Numbered from the stretch's first letter, positions 51,797 to 62,199 are shown. The stretch: 64,000 nucleotides of DNA from G963665975 sp963665975 (GCA_963665975.1 OY762508.1:3038001-3102000), one strand, 5' to 3'. A program made the numbers and translations. The notes: a model not told the origin generated them from the sequence alone.

Positions 51797-54271
51797 TCAT
51801 GTATCCACGCCCCGTTTTTTCAGTACGAAGAGCCCCTCGCCAATGCTGGACACGATAATCGTGCCGCTCTTGAAGAACGGGTAATTGCTCCAGGAGCCCT
51901 CAAATCCTGCACGGTCCGGCCCGCCTGGCTCTGTATCAAAATAACCCACTTCTACCGGGTTTTCGACATCGCTGACATCCAGAATGCGGAGGCCGCTGCG
52001 ATAGTTGGACTGGTACATCAGATTGTCCCGGATGTACAGGTTATGGTCGCTCGACGTGTTTTCCGAAAGCATTTCCTTGAGCAACTGTGGATCGTCAAGG
52101 TCGGATACGTCCCAGATGAGCGTCCGCGTGTGACTAGCGTTGCCCTGCAATTCGTCCAACTCGTCATTCATGTAAAAATGCGCGTGGTCTTCCGTAAGCC
52201 ATCCCTGGTGGGCGTAGGACACATTGGGATACGACGCATTGGAGAGTGCAAGCGGATTCTCCTTGTCGGTGACATCAGCGATGCTGAGGGCCGTTTCGTT
52301 AGAGTTGAAGCAGACCTCCTTGCCAAGATGCTCCGTGTCCGGACCGTTGTAGATTACGCACTGGGCGTCGTGTGTGTAGCCGGTGCCGCTACGCCCGGTT
52401 TCCGTGTCCGCAAAGCACCCAACGAACGTAGGGCTGGTGGGCTCACGGATGTCAATAACGTGGAGCCCGCCGCCGCAGGTTTCGCCGCCGCCACTGCTAC
52501 CAACGGCAAAGGCGAATCCCGTTGCTTCGTTAATGACGATGTTGTGGGCGCTGGCAATCTTGTCGTAGATCGTTGCTTCCTCGAAGGTCACAGGAGGGGC
52601 TGACACATCGCGAAGCTGTCGCAGGTCGAAGACTTGCATGCCGTGCTGTCCGGCATTGTCAGCTACTACGAAGGCGTGGCTGTCATAGACCTTGATATCT
52701 CGCCACGAATTGGCTGTGGCGCCTTCCGTCATGGGCAGGTCACCAAGAAATACGGGGTTGTCTGGATCGGTAACGTCTACAAAGGATGTTCCGTTGGTTC
52801 GTCCGACAAGGGCGTACTCGCGGTCCGTATCGGGATCGGTCCATCCCCAAATGTCGTTGAGATTTACGGACTCATCGCCGCCCAGGTCCGCAATGGGCAA
52901 AAACGAGAGCAAGTCGACATCACTGCAGTCAAAATGCAAGGCCACGCCCTCTGCGCATTCGACCGGGCCGCTGGCGCTCAAATCCAGTTCTATTGCCTCG
53001 CCAAACGGAGTCAGGCGCACTTCCATTTGCGGCATGCCCGACTCAGTCATCAGACTTACCACGGTGACTGCTCCTTCTCCAGAGCTGGAGCCGGGGGCGG
53101 AGACGGCTACCGTACCATCATTGATCGCGAGCGCGACGCCGAATGCCTGGTCATCACTACCTGCCGCCAGCGTATGGGCGACAGTCCATGCGCCGGTCGT
53201 GTCGTCCAGACTATATACATGCACAGCACCCTGGAAGCCATTGGCGCCCGGTTCCCCAACCAGGACCATTCCGTCATCAGAGGACATGGTGTAACCAAAC
53301 AGGTTCATGGCTGCGCTGGAGTCTGCCATAGTCGAGGTGGCCTCTGACCATTGGCCATCGTCGCCTCTGGCAAATGTAAGAAGGACGCCGGCAGGAGGAG
53401 GGCCAGTCGGCGGGACGGCCGGCACGATGCCAGGCGCGCCGGAAACGATCGTTCCGTTTTCGAGCACATGGAGAGATAGCCCCAATGCCTTTGCGTCTGC
53501 TGCGTTGTTCGTCAACGTTTGCACTTCCTGGAAGGTAATCTGGTCGGTCGCGACATTTGCCTTCACAACCGCGACACCGTCCTCCGAATCGTCGGATACG
53601 CGAATATCCTGCGAATCGGTCGCGGCATCGGCCTTAAAAACGACGACAGCCCCTTTGGAGTCATCACGTCCCGGTGCGCCAACAACGACATGATCGCCGC
53701 TCATGGCCACGCTCCATCCAAAGAAGGCGCCCGGCGTCATTTCACTTGCCTCTATTTTGATCGGCGCTTGCCACTCCTCCTGGACTTTGTGGAAGTAGTA
53801 CACCGCGCCGGAAGATTCATTTTGAGTGGGCGCTCCCACTACGACCCTTGCGCCGCTGATGGCGATGGCACCGCCAATCTTGGTAGTGGAATCAGCATCA
53901 GCCACGGTAAGGAGCGATGTCTCCATCCACGCTCCGGACAGGCTATCCTGTTCGAATACGTACACGGCGCCTTGACCGTCTGCGTGACCAGGAGCTCCTA
54001 CGGCCAGCTGCGAGCCGTCCCGTACAAGGGCCAGCCCGAAGCCGTCGCCATCGGAAGCATCAGATGCCCGCAACGTATCGGTGGCTACCCAGCCGTCCCC
54101 TTCTTCGCTGGCCCGGAAAACAAGCACGGCGCCTGCGCCGCTGTCAGTCCGCGGCTGGCCAATGAGTACTGTGCCGTCAATTACCGCCATAGAGGAACCG
54201 AAGCCACCCTGTGCTTGTGCAGTCAGGGATGTACAGGCCAGGACCAAAAGGCCAAGGAGAAATCGTTTCAT
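51797..54271 (-). CDS. Choice-of-anchor B family protein with FG-GAP propeller and LVIVD repeats
   Basis: An 824-residue exported protein (signal MKRFLLGLLVLACTSLTAQA). Residues about 20-400 form an FG-GAP propeller of repeats like VVVGAPGRDDSKGAVVVFKA and VLVGEPGANGFQGAVHVYSL. Residues about 440-824 contain LVIVD-type repeats of the choice-of-anchor B family: WGWTDPDTDREYALVGRTNG, FVDVTDPDNPVFLGDLP, HAFVVADNAGQHGMQVFDL, HDAQCVIYNGPD. No T9SS or sorting tail is visible at the C-terminus (FVLKKRGVDT). First gene of the operon; a predicted surface or secreted binding protein. Confidence 0.9.
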   Translation of the reverse strand: MKRFLLGLLVLACTSLTAQAQGGFGSSMAVIDGTVLIGQPRTDSGAGAVLVFRASEEGDGWVATDTLRASDASDGDGFGLALVRDGSQLAVGAPGHADGQGAVYVFEQDSLSGAWMETSLLTVADADSTTKIGGAIAISGARVVVGAPTQNESSGAVYYFHKVQEEWQAPIKIEASEMTPGAFFGWSVAMSGDHVVVGAPGRDDSKGAVVVFKADAATDSQDIRVSDDSEDGVAVVKANVATDQITFQEVQTLTNNAADAKALGLSLHVLENGTIVSGAPGIVPAVPPTGPPPAGVLLTFARGDDGQWSEATSTMADSSAAMNLFGYTMSSDDGMVLVGEPGANGFQGAVHVYSLDDTTGAWTVAHTLAAGSDDQAFGVALAINDGTVAVSAPGSSSGEGAVTVVSLMTESGMPQMEVRLTPFGEAIELDLSASGPVECAEGVALHFDCSDVDLLSFLPIADLGGDESVNLNDIWGWTDPDTDREYALVGRTNGTSFVDVTDPDNPVFLGDLPMTEGATANSWRDIKVYDSHAFVVADNAGQHGMQVFDLRQLRDVSAPPVTFEEATIYDKIASAHNIVINEATGFAFAVGSSGGGETCGGGLHVIDIREPTSPTFVGCFADTETGRSGTGYTHDAQCVIYNGPDTEHLGKEVCFNSNETALSIADVTDKENPLALSNASYPNVSYAHQGWLTEDHAHFYMNDELDELQGNASHTRTLIWDVSDLDDPQLLKEMLSENTSSDHNLYIRDNLMYQSNYRSGLRILDVSDVENPVEVGYFDTEPGGPDRAGFEGSWSNYPFFKSGTIIVSSIGEGLFVLKKRGVDT

Positions 54272-54364
54272 GTGAGTTACCTCAAAAGGGGGTAGTACGC
54301 ATGCGCATGTGAAAAATTACAAACCAACCAATAGTATACAGTTCGCCCGTCAAAAGGATGCGTA

Positions 54365-56230
54365 TTACGATGTTTTTTCGAAGACCAGCATGGCCAACGG
54401 GGGCAGTGTAAGGACGATGCTGGCGAACCTGTCGTGATAGGGGATGGGGGTGCTCTCCACCAGGCCAAGGTTTCCCATGCCACTGCCGCCATAAATGGAA
54501 GCGTCTCCGTTCAACAGTTCGCGGTACTGGCCTGCCTCGGGCACACCAACCCGATAGTTCTCCCGTGGCGTAGGGGTCAAATTGAGCACGACTACTATGG
54601 TTCGTCCACCATTCATGCGCTGGTAGGCCAGCACGCTGGTTTCTGTGTGCTCGGCAATCCATGCCCACCCGTCCTGGTCGTCGTTCCAGAGTGCAGCATT
54701 GGACCGGTATAGCGTATTGAGATCTCGAACCCAGCGCATGATGCCGGCATGAAGGGGCGATTCCAGCAGACCCCAATCCAGCGCCGTGTCGTGATTCCAC
54801 TCTGCCGTCTGCCCGAATTCGTCGCCCATAAAGAGCATCTTCTTGCCTGGATGGCAAAATTGGTGGCCGTAAAGGAGGCGCAGGTTTGCAGCCTTCTGCC
54901 AGGCGTCACCCGGCATCTTGCCCCACAGCGAGCCCTTGCCGTGGACTACTTCGTCGTGCGACAACGGCAATACGTAATTTTCCGAAAAGGCGTAGACGAA
55001 GGAGAATGTCAGCTGGTGGTGCTCCCATTTTCGATGGATCGGATCCTTGCTCATGAAGGTCAAAAAGTCATTCATCCACCCCATGTTCCACTTGTACAGG
55101 AAGCCCAGCCCATGATCGTAGGTTGGGGCTGACACGCCCCGGAAGGCCGTAGATTCCTCCGCTATTGTGATCGCGGTCGGAAATTGCGAATAGACCGTTT
55201 CGTTGACGTCCTTGATCAGGGAGATCGCCTCCAGATTCTCATTGCCGCCGAATTCGTTCGGTGTCCAGTCTGAGCGGGAATAGTCGCGGTACAGCATGGA
55301 TGCAACGGCGTCTACCCGCAGCCCGTCCATGTGATACTTGTCCAGCCAAAACAGGGCATTCGACAGCAGGAAGTTGCGAACGCCCGGCTTGTTATAATCA
55401 AAGATGTATGTGCCCCAGTCCGGGTGAATGCGCATGTGCGGGTCATCGTATTCATACAGCGTCGTGCCGTCAAAAAACACAAGTCCCTGGGGGTCTGCTG
55501 CGAAGTGTGCAGGCACCCAGTCTACGAGGACGCCGATGCCGTGTTGGTGCAATGTGTCCACCAGGTACATCAGATCGCAGGGATTGCCGTAGCGATACGT
55601 GGGTGCGAAGTAGCTGACGACTTGGTAGCCCCAGGATCCATAGAATGGATGTTCAGCTACCGGGAGCAGTTCGACGTGCGTAAAGCCGAGGTCAGAGACA
55701 TGGGCCGCTAATGGTTCAGCAATGTCCCGGTAGGAGAGGGATAATCCATTCTTGTGATGCCTCCAGGAGCCCAGGTGCACTTCGTAGATCGACAGTGGGC
55801 CACGGAGTGATCCCGGACCCTCACGCGAATCCATCCAGTCCGCATCATTCCATGAGTAATCCAGCGGCTCAATAATGGACGACAGTCCTGTGACGGCGCT
55901 GCCACCCATGGCTGGCGCTTCGATGCGAAAGCCGTACGGATCTGCCTTATTGGTGGTATAGGCATCCCGGCCTATGTGGTACTTGTAGGAATGCCCGGTG
56001 CACGCCTCAGGAACGAATCCTTCCCAGAGTCCGCTTCCTGCCCGCCGTAATGGATGGGCAGCTGTGTCCCAATGATTGAATTCTCCGATTACCGACACGT
56101 AGTCGGCATGCGGGGCCCAGACAGCAAACCAGGTTCCGCTGTCGGTAGGATGAGCCCCCAGTTTGTCATAGCTCCGCAATAGCGTGCCCTGATCCCAAAA
56201 GAAAAGGTCCTCGCCTGTCAGCCAGTTCAT
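54365..56230 (-). CDS. glgB: 1,4-alpha-glucan branching enzyme
   Basis: A 621-residue GH13_9 enzyme. CBM48 is at about residues 30-105 (WFAVWAPHADYVSVIGEFNH). The catalytic barrel has GYQVVSYFAPTYRYG, the nucleophile Asp307 in MDGLRVDAVASMLY, the acid/base Glu358 in ITIAEES, and LPLSHDEVVHGKGSL. It is at the short end for GlgB, consistent with a missing N1 domain. It introduces alpha-1,6 branches into alpha-glucan. It lies 81 bp downstream of glgE on the same strand, which is the expected pairing in the GlgE pathway. Confidence 0.95.
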   Translation of the reverse strand: MNWLTGEDLFFWDQGTLLRSYDKLGAHPTDSGTWFAVWAPHADYVSVIGEFNHWDTAAHPLRRAGSGLWEGFVPEACTGHSYKYHIGRDAYTTNKADPYGFRIEAPAMGGSAVTGLSSIIEPLDYSWNDADWMDSREGPGSLRGPLSIYEVHLGSWRHHKNGLSLSYRDIAEPLAAHVSDLGFTHVELLPVAEHPFYGSWGYQVVSYFAPTYRYGNPCDLMYLVDTLHQHGIGVLVDWVPAHFAADPQGLVFFDGTTLYEYDDPHMRIHPDWGTYIFDYNKPGVRNFLLSNALFWLDKYHMDGLRVDAVASMLYRDYSRSDWTPNEFGGNENLEAISLIKDVNETVYSQFPTAITIAEESTAFRGVSAPTYDHGLGFLYKWNMGWMNDFLTFMSKDPIHRKWEHHQLTFSFVYAFSENYVLPLSHDEVVHGKGSLWGKMPGDAWQKAANLRLLYGHQFCHPGKKMLFMGDEFGQTAEWNHDTALDWGLLESPLHAGIMRWVRDLNTLYRSNAALWNDDQDGWAWIAEHTETSVLAYQRMNGGRTIVVVLNLTPTPRENYRVGVPEAGQYRELLNGDASIYGGSGMGNLGLVESTPIPYHDRFASIVLTLPPLAMLVFEKTS

Positions 56231-56311
56231 GGATATGGTTAGTATTTGGCAGTATTACGGCTCTCGCAAGGCGTGCTCTCCTTTGTGCCCTGGCACCGTA
56301 CGGGATCATGT

Positions 56312-58297
56312 CTAGGCATAATAATCGAACTGCTCCTCCGTCCGAAATCTTCGCAGTACGCGAAGAATGCGCGCTGGTGACACGTGTGGATCCAGGCGTA
56401 CCTGCTGGTGAGAGCCCTGCCAGATAATGCGGTCGCCGCCCAGGAGATCATACACCTGAAAGGGTTCCATGGCCGGTAAGCCCAGACGTTTGAGCGGGAG
56501 CTCAAGGAATCCTTCCTGAGCCTGAAACGGATCCAGATTCACCAGGCACAGGATGATGTTGGCGCCGTGCTGCTTGGTGTACGCCAATATGTTGGGATTG
56601 TCAATCTGGAGAAAACGCAGCGAACGCAGCGTCTGAAGCGCGGGGTTTTCCCGGCGAATGCGGTTTACACGCCGGAACAGAGGCTGCAGCGAAGTCGGAT
56701 CGTTCCAATCCCAGGTGCGGATTTCATATTTCTCGTTGTCTGCATACTCCTCACGGGCGGGATGCTGCTTGTTGCGGACGTGCTCATAAGGAGGACCGTA
56801 AACCCCGTAGACGGGCGACAACGTGCTGGCGAGTACATAGCGGACCACGTGCGCAGGGCGCCCGCCATGCACAAGATACTCATGCAGTATATCCGGGGTG
56901 TTCGGCCAGAAATTAGGTCGGAAGAACTCTACGACATTCGATTGTGTGAGCTCCGTAAGATAGGTGCGAAGCTCCTCCTTGGAGTTACGCCACGTGAAGT
57001 AGGTATACGAGTTGTTGAAGCCGAGCTTCGCCAGTTGGTACATCGTCTTGGGCCGCGTAAAGGCCTCGGCAAGAAAGATCAGGTCGGGGTGCTCCGTGCG
57101 CAGGCCAGCCAGGCACCACTCCCAGAACGCCAGGGGCTTCGTGTGCGGATTGTCGACGCGAAAGATGCGCACACCGCGCCGCATCCAGAATTCGAATATG
57201 CTCTTCAGCTCTTGCCAGAGGCTCTCATGATCGGCGCACGCAAGATCAAAGGGATAGACGTCCTGATATTTCTTGGGCGGGTTTTCCGCATAGCGAATCG
57301 AGCCGTCCGGACGGTGACTGAACCATTCCGGGTGTTCGCGAACATAGGGGTGGTCTGGCGAGCACTGGAAGGCGATGTCAATGGCGACGTGGAGGTCCAA
57401 GTCCCTGGCTTTGGCCACAAAGCGGTCAAACGCGGCTAGGCCCCCGAGGCGCCTATGGACACTCTTGTGTCCGCCTCCGGCGCTCCCGATAGCCCACGGG
57501 CTGCCGGGCTCGCCGGACTTCGCCCGAGGGTTATTGTCCTTTCCCTTGCGATGCTTCCGTCCAATGGGATGCACCGGAGGAAGATAGACAATGTTGAAGC
57601 CCATCTCCTTGATATGCTCCAGGCGCCTGGCGGCATCGTCCAGTGTTCCGTGGCGCCCCGGCGCATCGGCGCTAGAGCGCGGAAAGAACTCATACCAGGC
57701 CGCGCAGCGGGCCAGCACCGGGTCTACGTCCACATGCATCACGACGCTCTCAACAGCATCAACGCGCGGGTCGCAGTCGCGCGCCAATTGCACGACATGG
57801 GTCTCGAGAGCCTTCTTGATTTCTCCCGCTTCGAAGGTGGCAGCACAGGCGAGAAGCTGCTTGCGATTCGGCTTGCTTGCCGCCACAGCGGCCTTGCGCA
57901 AGAGCGTAGCTCCCACCATCAACTCGATGCGTAGCTCCGCTTCGCGCTCACCACCCTGCACCCTGCGTCCAAACTGTTCATGCCAGGTCCCGAAAGCGTC
58001 TACCCAGGCGCGGATGCGGTAGGCGTACCGCCCTGGTTCACGGACCACAAATGCCCCCTCAAACTCATCATTGTGTCGAAAGGTAAGTGGCGTAGCCTCA
58101 GGTGTCTCACCTTCGCGTCCATGCAGAACCTCCGCGGCGAGCTTGTCGTGTCCATCGACGATGATGCCTGCAACTACAGTCACGGCTTCACCAACGGTGC
58201 GCTTGATTGGCCATCGTCCTGCATCTACATTAGGTTCGATGGAGATAATAGAAATGCGCGACCAGGATTCCGGCACACAACGAGATTTAAATTCCAT
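56312..58297 (-). CDS. glgE: Alpha-1,4-glucan:maltose-1-phosphate maltosyltransferase
   Basis: A 661-residue GH13_3 enzyme. The N-terminal domain has ISIISIEPNVDAGRWPIKRT and IIVDGHDKLAAEVL, the GlgE signature. In the barrel: YLPPVHPIGRKHRKG, the nucleophile Asp in GVRIFRVDNPHTKPL, and the Glu in IFLAEAFTRP; then PVYGVYGPPYEHV. It elongates alpha-glucan from maltose-1-phosphate. The usual partners TreS and Mak (Pep2) that make this donor are not in the window. The gene is divergent from glgX with 60 bp between starts, so they may share a control region. Confidence 0.95.
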   Translation of the reverse strand: MEFKSRCVPESWSRISIISIEPNVDAGRWPIKRTVGEAVTVVAGIIVDGHDKLAAEVLHGREGETPEATPLTFRHNDEFEGAFVVREPGRYAYRIRAWVDAFGTWHEQFGRRVQGGEREAELRIELMVGATLLRKAAVAASKPNRKQLLACAATFEAGEIKKALETHVVQLARDCDPRVDAVESVVMHVDVDPVLARCAAWYEFFPRSSADAPGRHGTLDDAARRLEHIKEMGFNIVYLPPVHPIGRKHRKGKDNNPRAKSGEPGSPWAIGSAGGGHKSVHRRLGGLAAFDRFVAKARDLDLHVAIDIAFQCSPDHPYVREHPEWFSHRPDGSIRYAENPPKKYQDVYPFDLACADHESLWQELKSIFEFWMRRGVRIFRVDNPHTKPLAFWEWCLAGLRTEHPDLIFLAEAFTRPKTMYQLAKLGFNNSYTYFTWRNSKEELRTYLTELTQSNVVEFFRPNFWPNTPDILHEYLVHGGRPAHVVRYVLASTLSPVYGVYGPPYEHVRNKQHPAREEYADNEKYEIRTWDWNDPTSLQPLFRRVNRIRRENPALQTLRSLRFLQIDNPNILAYTKQHGANIILCLVNLDPFQAQEGFLELPLKRLGLPAMEPFQVYDLLGGDRIIWQGSHQQVRLDPHVSPARILRVLRRFRTEEQFDYYA

Positions 58298-58357
58298 TAT
58301 CGGAGCAGGTTACGTATTCTTGGATGTTCCGTGAGAGATTTGGATCATTCTGGTACC

Positions 58358-60505
58358 ATGGTCAAAAACGGGGGAGAAAGTACGCAATTTGAGCGCAACC
58401 TGCGCGCAGGTGCCGGTCATCAAATTCTGCGCGGCAGCCCGTATCCACTGGGTGCTACATGGGATGGCGCTGGTGTCAACGTTGCGCTGTACAGTCGTCA
58501 CGCGGACACCGTGCGTCTGCTCCTGTTTGATTCGGAGAATGCTCGGGAGCCAGCGGCGACCCTGCAGCTAACCGAACGCAGCGGTGCGATATGGCATGGC
58601 TACGTCCCCGGTATCGGCCCCGGTCAGTTGTACGGATTTCGTGTGGAGGGGCCTTACAGCCCTGGCGAAGGGCACCGCTTCAATGCCAACAAGGTGCTTC
58701 TCGATCCCTATGCCAGGGCTATTGGCCGACCTCTCGTCTGGGACGACAGTCTCTACGGCTACGAGCGAGGGCACGCCGATGGGGATCTCAGTTTCAACAA
58801 CCAGGACAGTGCTCCGTTCGCCCCGCTGGGCGCTGTCGTGTCGAATGCTTTTGACTGGAGAGGCATCGAGTCTCCAGCTATTCCCTGGGGAGAGACGGTC
58901 ATCTACGAAACGCATGTCAAGGGAATTTCACAGCAGCACCCGGATGTTCCCGAGTCCACTCGCGGCACGTACCTCGGTTTTGTGGCAGAGCCGATCATAG
59001 ACCACCTGCGGCGGCTCGGCGTCACTACCATACAACTATTGCCTGTGCATGCCAGTGTCCAGGATGAGCGGCTGGTCAGCCAAGGGTTGGCCCAGTATTG
59101 GGGATACAATACGCTGTCCTTCTTCGCTCCCGAGACCAGGTATGCGAGCGGGGGACCGGCGTCGGCGGTACACGAATTCAAGACGATGGTGCGCACGCTG
59201 CACGAGGCGGGCTTCGAAGTGCTCCTGGATGTGGTGTACAACCATACCGGAGAAAGCAACCACTTGGGACCTACGTTGTCGCTCCGAGGGATTGACAACA
59301 GGACTTACTACAAGGAGCGCCCGGACAACCGCCGATTCCTGGTTGACTATACCGGCACGGGCAATACCATGGATGCAGGCCAATCCGCTGTCGTGCGCCT
59401 GATTATTGACAGCTTGCGGTACTGGGTCACGGAAATGCATGTGGACGGCTTCCGCTTCGATCTGGCGAGCGCCATCGCACGCGAACGCTTCGATGTGAAC
59501 ATGCAGGCTGCATTCTTCCAGATCCTGCACCAGGATCCCGTGCTCAGCGGTGTGAAATTAGTAGCGGAACCCTGGGACCTTGGCCCCAACGGGTACCAGT
59601 TGGGAGCCTTTCCCTGGCAGTGGGGCGAATGGAATGACCGGTACCGCGATGCCGTTCGGCGCTTCTGGCGGGGCGACCGGAACATGGCCGGCGAGTTCGC
59701 CACGCGTCTGGCGGGATCCAGCGATCTATACCGGAAACGTGGGCGCGGACCTACGGCCTCAATCAACTATGTAACCTGTCATGATGGCTTCACTGCAGAG
59801 GACCTGGTCAGTTTCACGCGCAAGCGTAACCAAGCCAACCTTGAGGGCGGCCGCGACGGTTCTAACGCAAATCATAGTATGAATGCCGGCGTTGAGGGCC
59901 CGGTAGCGGATGCGACAATCCTGGCGAGACGGGACCTCCTGAAGCGGAGCATGCTGACGACGCTCATGGTGTCGCAGGGTGTGCCTATGTTACTGGGAGG
60001 GGATGAATTGTGCCGGACGCAGCGAGGCAACAACAATGCGTACTGCCAGGACAACGAAACAAGTTGGTATTGTTGGGACCTTGACGAGCGGCAACAGGAT
60101 CTCCTGTCCTACGTCCAGCATCTGATCGCCTTTCGCCACGAACATCCCAGCCTGCGCCGTACGCGGTATATGACTGGGAACGCGGATGCAAGCGGTGCGA
60201 AGGATGGTCTTTGGTGGCACACCGAGGGCAGGGAAATGACCAGCGAAGACTGGACGCACGCAAAACAACAATCTTTCGGACTTTTGCTATGCGCAGATCA
60301 ACTGCAGGAGCGTGACGCCCGGGGACGTCAAAGTCACGATGACACGCTGCTTGTTCTGTGCAACGGGGCAACCGAGGATCAGCGATTTATCCTGCCAGCA
60401 GGACACTGGGAGATCGCCCTTCGCAGCGGCGCGGGAGGCGTGCTTGCGGTAACGCAGTACGTTGATGTTATGGCGGGCGAAATGGTACTGCTAACGGCGC
60501 AGTAA
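58358..60505 (+). CDS. glgX: Glycogen debranching enzyme
   Basis: A 715-residue GH13_11 isoamylase/GlgX-type enzyme. CBM48 lies near the N-terminus (SPYPLGATWDGAGVNVALYS), then GYNTLSFFAPETRYASG, LLDVVYNHTGESNHLGPT, the nucleophile Asp in HVDGFRFDLASAI, the Glu in KLVAEPWDLGPNGYQLG and NYVTCHDGFTAEDL. It removes alpha-1,6 branches from glycogen-like glucans. ATG 58358 lacks an obvious ribosome-binding site; GTG 58331 is an alternative. It is separated by only 60 bp from the divergent glgE start and followed by convergent malQ. Confidence 0.93.
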   Translation: MVKNGGESTQFERNLRAGAGHQILRGSPYPLGATWDGAGVNVALYSRHADTVRLLLFDSENAREPAATLQLTERSGAIWHGYVPGIGPGQLYGFRVEGPYSPGEGHRFNANKVLLDPYARAIGRPLVWDDSLYGYERGHADGDLSFNNQDSAPFAPLGAVVSNAFDWRGIESPAIPWGETVIYETHVKGISQQHPDVPESTRGTYLGFVAEPIIDHLRRLGVTTIQLLPVHASVQDERLVSQGLAQYWGYNTLSFFAPETRYASGGPASAVHEFKTMVRTLHEAGFEVLLDVVYNHTGESNHLGPTLSLRGIDNRTYYKERPDNRRFLVDYTGTGNTMDAGQSAVVRLIIDSLRYWVTEMHVDGFRFDLASAIARERFDVNMQAAFFQILHQDPVLSGVKLVAEPWDLGPNGYQLGAFPWQWGEWNDRYRDAVRRFWRGDRNMAGEFATRLAGSSDLYRKRGRGPTASINYVTCHDGFTAEDLVSFTRKRNQANLEGGRDGSNANHSMNAGVEGPVADATILARRDLLKRSMLTTLMVSQGVPMLLGGDELCRTQRGNNNAYCQDNETSWYCWDLDERQQDLLSYVQHLIAFRHEHPSLRRTRYMTGNADASGAKDGLWWHTEGREMTSEDWTHAKQQSFGLLLCADQLQERDARGRQSHDDTLLVLCNGATEDQRFILPAGHWEIALRSGAGGVLAVTQYVDVMAGEMVLLTAQ

Positions 60506-60524
60506 GATACCTGCGACATTGTCG

Positions 60525-62081
60525 CTACGAAGGTTGCACCCCGCCTCTGGACTGTCCGGCGGCAGGATCCGTGTCAGGCGCGCGGCCAAACATCTGCGTG
60601 ACGGCGCGGAGGCGCGCTCCGGGTTCGTGAAACAGGGCGTCCAGTTCGCCTGGCAGCATACGCCAGTTCCAGTTGCCTCCCACCGTGCCGGGAGTATTCA
60701 TTCGGGCAGAGCTCGGAAGTGCCAGCACATCCTGCAGCGGGGTGATGACGAGACCAGCTGCGGAGGCCATTAGCATGCGCAGGCATGACATGTGCAGGTC
60801 GTGATCACCGTCGGCCAATTCCAGATAGCGCCGGGCGAACACGCGTTCATGGTCCGCGGCAGCATCCCACCATCCCGCAAGCGTATCGTTGTCGTGGGTC
60901 CCGGTGTAGGCAATGACCTGTGGCTTGTAGTTGTGCGGAAGGTGTTCGGATGTGGAGTCGTGTCCAAAGGCAAACTGAAGCACGGCCATTCCCGGGAATT
61001 CGAAGTGGTGCATCAGGGCGGTCACATCATCGGTGATGACGCCCAGGTTTTCGGCAAGAATGGGCAGCGCCCCCAACGCAATTCGCATGCGGTCGAAGAG
61101 CGCCGCGCCTGGTCCGTCTACCCATCGCCCACGCACGGCGGTCTCTTCGCTGGCCGGGATTTCCCAATAGGCGGCAAAGCCGCGAAAATGATCCAGCCGG
61201 ATCATGTCGAACAAAGACAGCGCATGTTGCATGCGATCGGTCCACCAGGCAAAGTTCCGTTTCGCCATTCTGTCCCAGCGATACAGCGGATTGCCCCAGC
61301 GCTGTCCCGTAGTGCTGAAGAAATCCGGCGGCACGCCGCCGACAACGGCAGGATTTCCAGTCTCGTCAAGATAGAACAGTTCGGGGGCGCTCCAGACATC
61401 CGCACTGTCATGCGCCACGTAAATCGGCACGTCGCCGAGGATGTGGACGCCACGCTCTTTGCAATAGGCTTGGAGCCAGTTCCATTGTCTGGCGAAGAGA
61501 AACTGCCAAAATTTGTGTCGCCGCGTGGATTGCGCATGCACGTGGCTGGCCGATATGAGCGCGTCGCGATTGCGGTGCGCCAGTGGTGGCGGCCACGACG
61601 TCCACGCCAGCTCTCCGTAACGCTCCTTAAGAGCGGCGAACAGTGCGTAGTCGTCGAGCCAGTCGGCGTGCGCGGCGCAGAAGGCTTCAAACTCTTTGGT
61701 CAGCACACCACCGCCCGAGGTATCGAACCGCTCCCATGCGTGCAACAGCAACTGCCTTTTGTATGGAATGACCAGTTCGAAGTCAACGGAGTCCTCCGGG
61801 AAACTGGGAGCTGTGTCGAGGTGGTGATTTTCCAGAAGGCCGTCACTTGCCAGTTGCTCCGGGCTGATGAGGAGTGGATTGCCCGCGAAGGTGGATGGAC
61901 TTGCATAGGGCGAGTAGCCGAAGGCAACGGGACCCACGGGAAGCATCTGCCAGACGCGTTGGTCCGTGTTCACACACGCGTCGACGAACCGGTAGGCTAC
62001 TGGACCCAAGTCGCCAATGCCGAAGCGGGAAGGGAGCGAGGTGACGTGCAGAAGAAAACCGCTGGAACGCTCAAGAATCAT
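60525..62081 (-). CDS. malQ: 4-alpha-glucanotransferase (amylomaltase)
   Basis: A 518-residue GH77 enzyme. Motifs: SGFLLHVTSLPSRFGIGDLG, YSPYASPSTFAGNPLLIS, GDVPIYVAHDSADVW, the catalytic Asp in IRLDHFRGFAAYWEIP, the Glu in PILAENLGVIT, and YTGTHDNDTLAGWW. It transfers maltooligosaccharyl units between alpha-glucans. The length is normal. It converges with glgX, their stops 19 bp apart, and its start lies within 119 bp of the rightward GNAT gene. Confidence 0.95.
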   Translation of the reverse strand: MILERSSGFLLHVTSLPSRFGIGDLGPVAYRFVDACVNTDQRVWQMLPVGPVAFGYSPYASPSTFAGNPLLISPEQLASDGLLENHHLDTAPSFPEDSVDFELVIPYKRQLLLHAWERFDTSGGGVLTKEFEAFCAAHADWLDDYALFAALKERYGELAWTSWPPPLAHRNRDALISASHVHAQSTRRHKFWQFLFARQWNWLQAYCKERGVHILGDVPIYVAHDSADVWSAPELFYLDETGNPAVVGGVPPDFFSTTGQRWGNPLYRWDRMAKRNFAWWTDRMQHALSLFDMIRLDHFRGFAAYWEIPASEETAVRGRWVDGPGAALFDRMRIALGALPILAENLGVITDDVTALMHHFEFPGMAVLQFAFGHDSTSEHLPHNYKPQVIAYTGTHDNDTLAGWWDAAADHERVFARRYLELADGDHDLHMSCLRMLMASAAGLVITPLQDVLALPSSARMNTPGTVGGNWNWRMLPGELDALFHEPGARLRAVTQMFGRAPDTDPAAGQSRGGVQPS

Positions 62082-62199
62082 GGGAACGGGACCACGCGAA
62101 AGACCGGAATGCCATGTACATTACGACAACCCTGAACCGACATGTCTGGCAATTGGGAAACATCACCAGGTGTTGCACGAATTGAAAACCTCCGGGACC

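Noticed and set aside
60792..62135. A 447-residue plus-strand open frame
   Set aside because: It is fully antisense to malQ, which has all its catalytic motifs.
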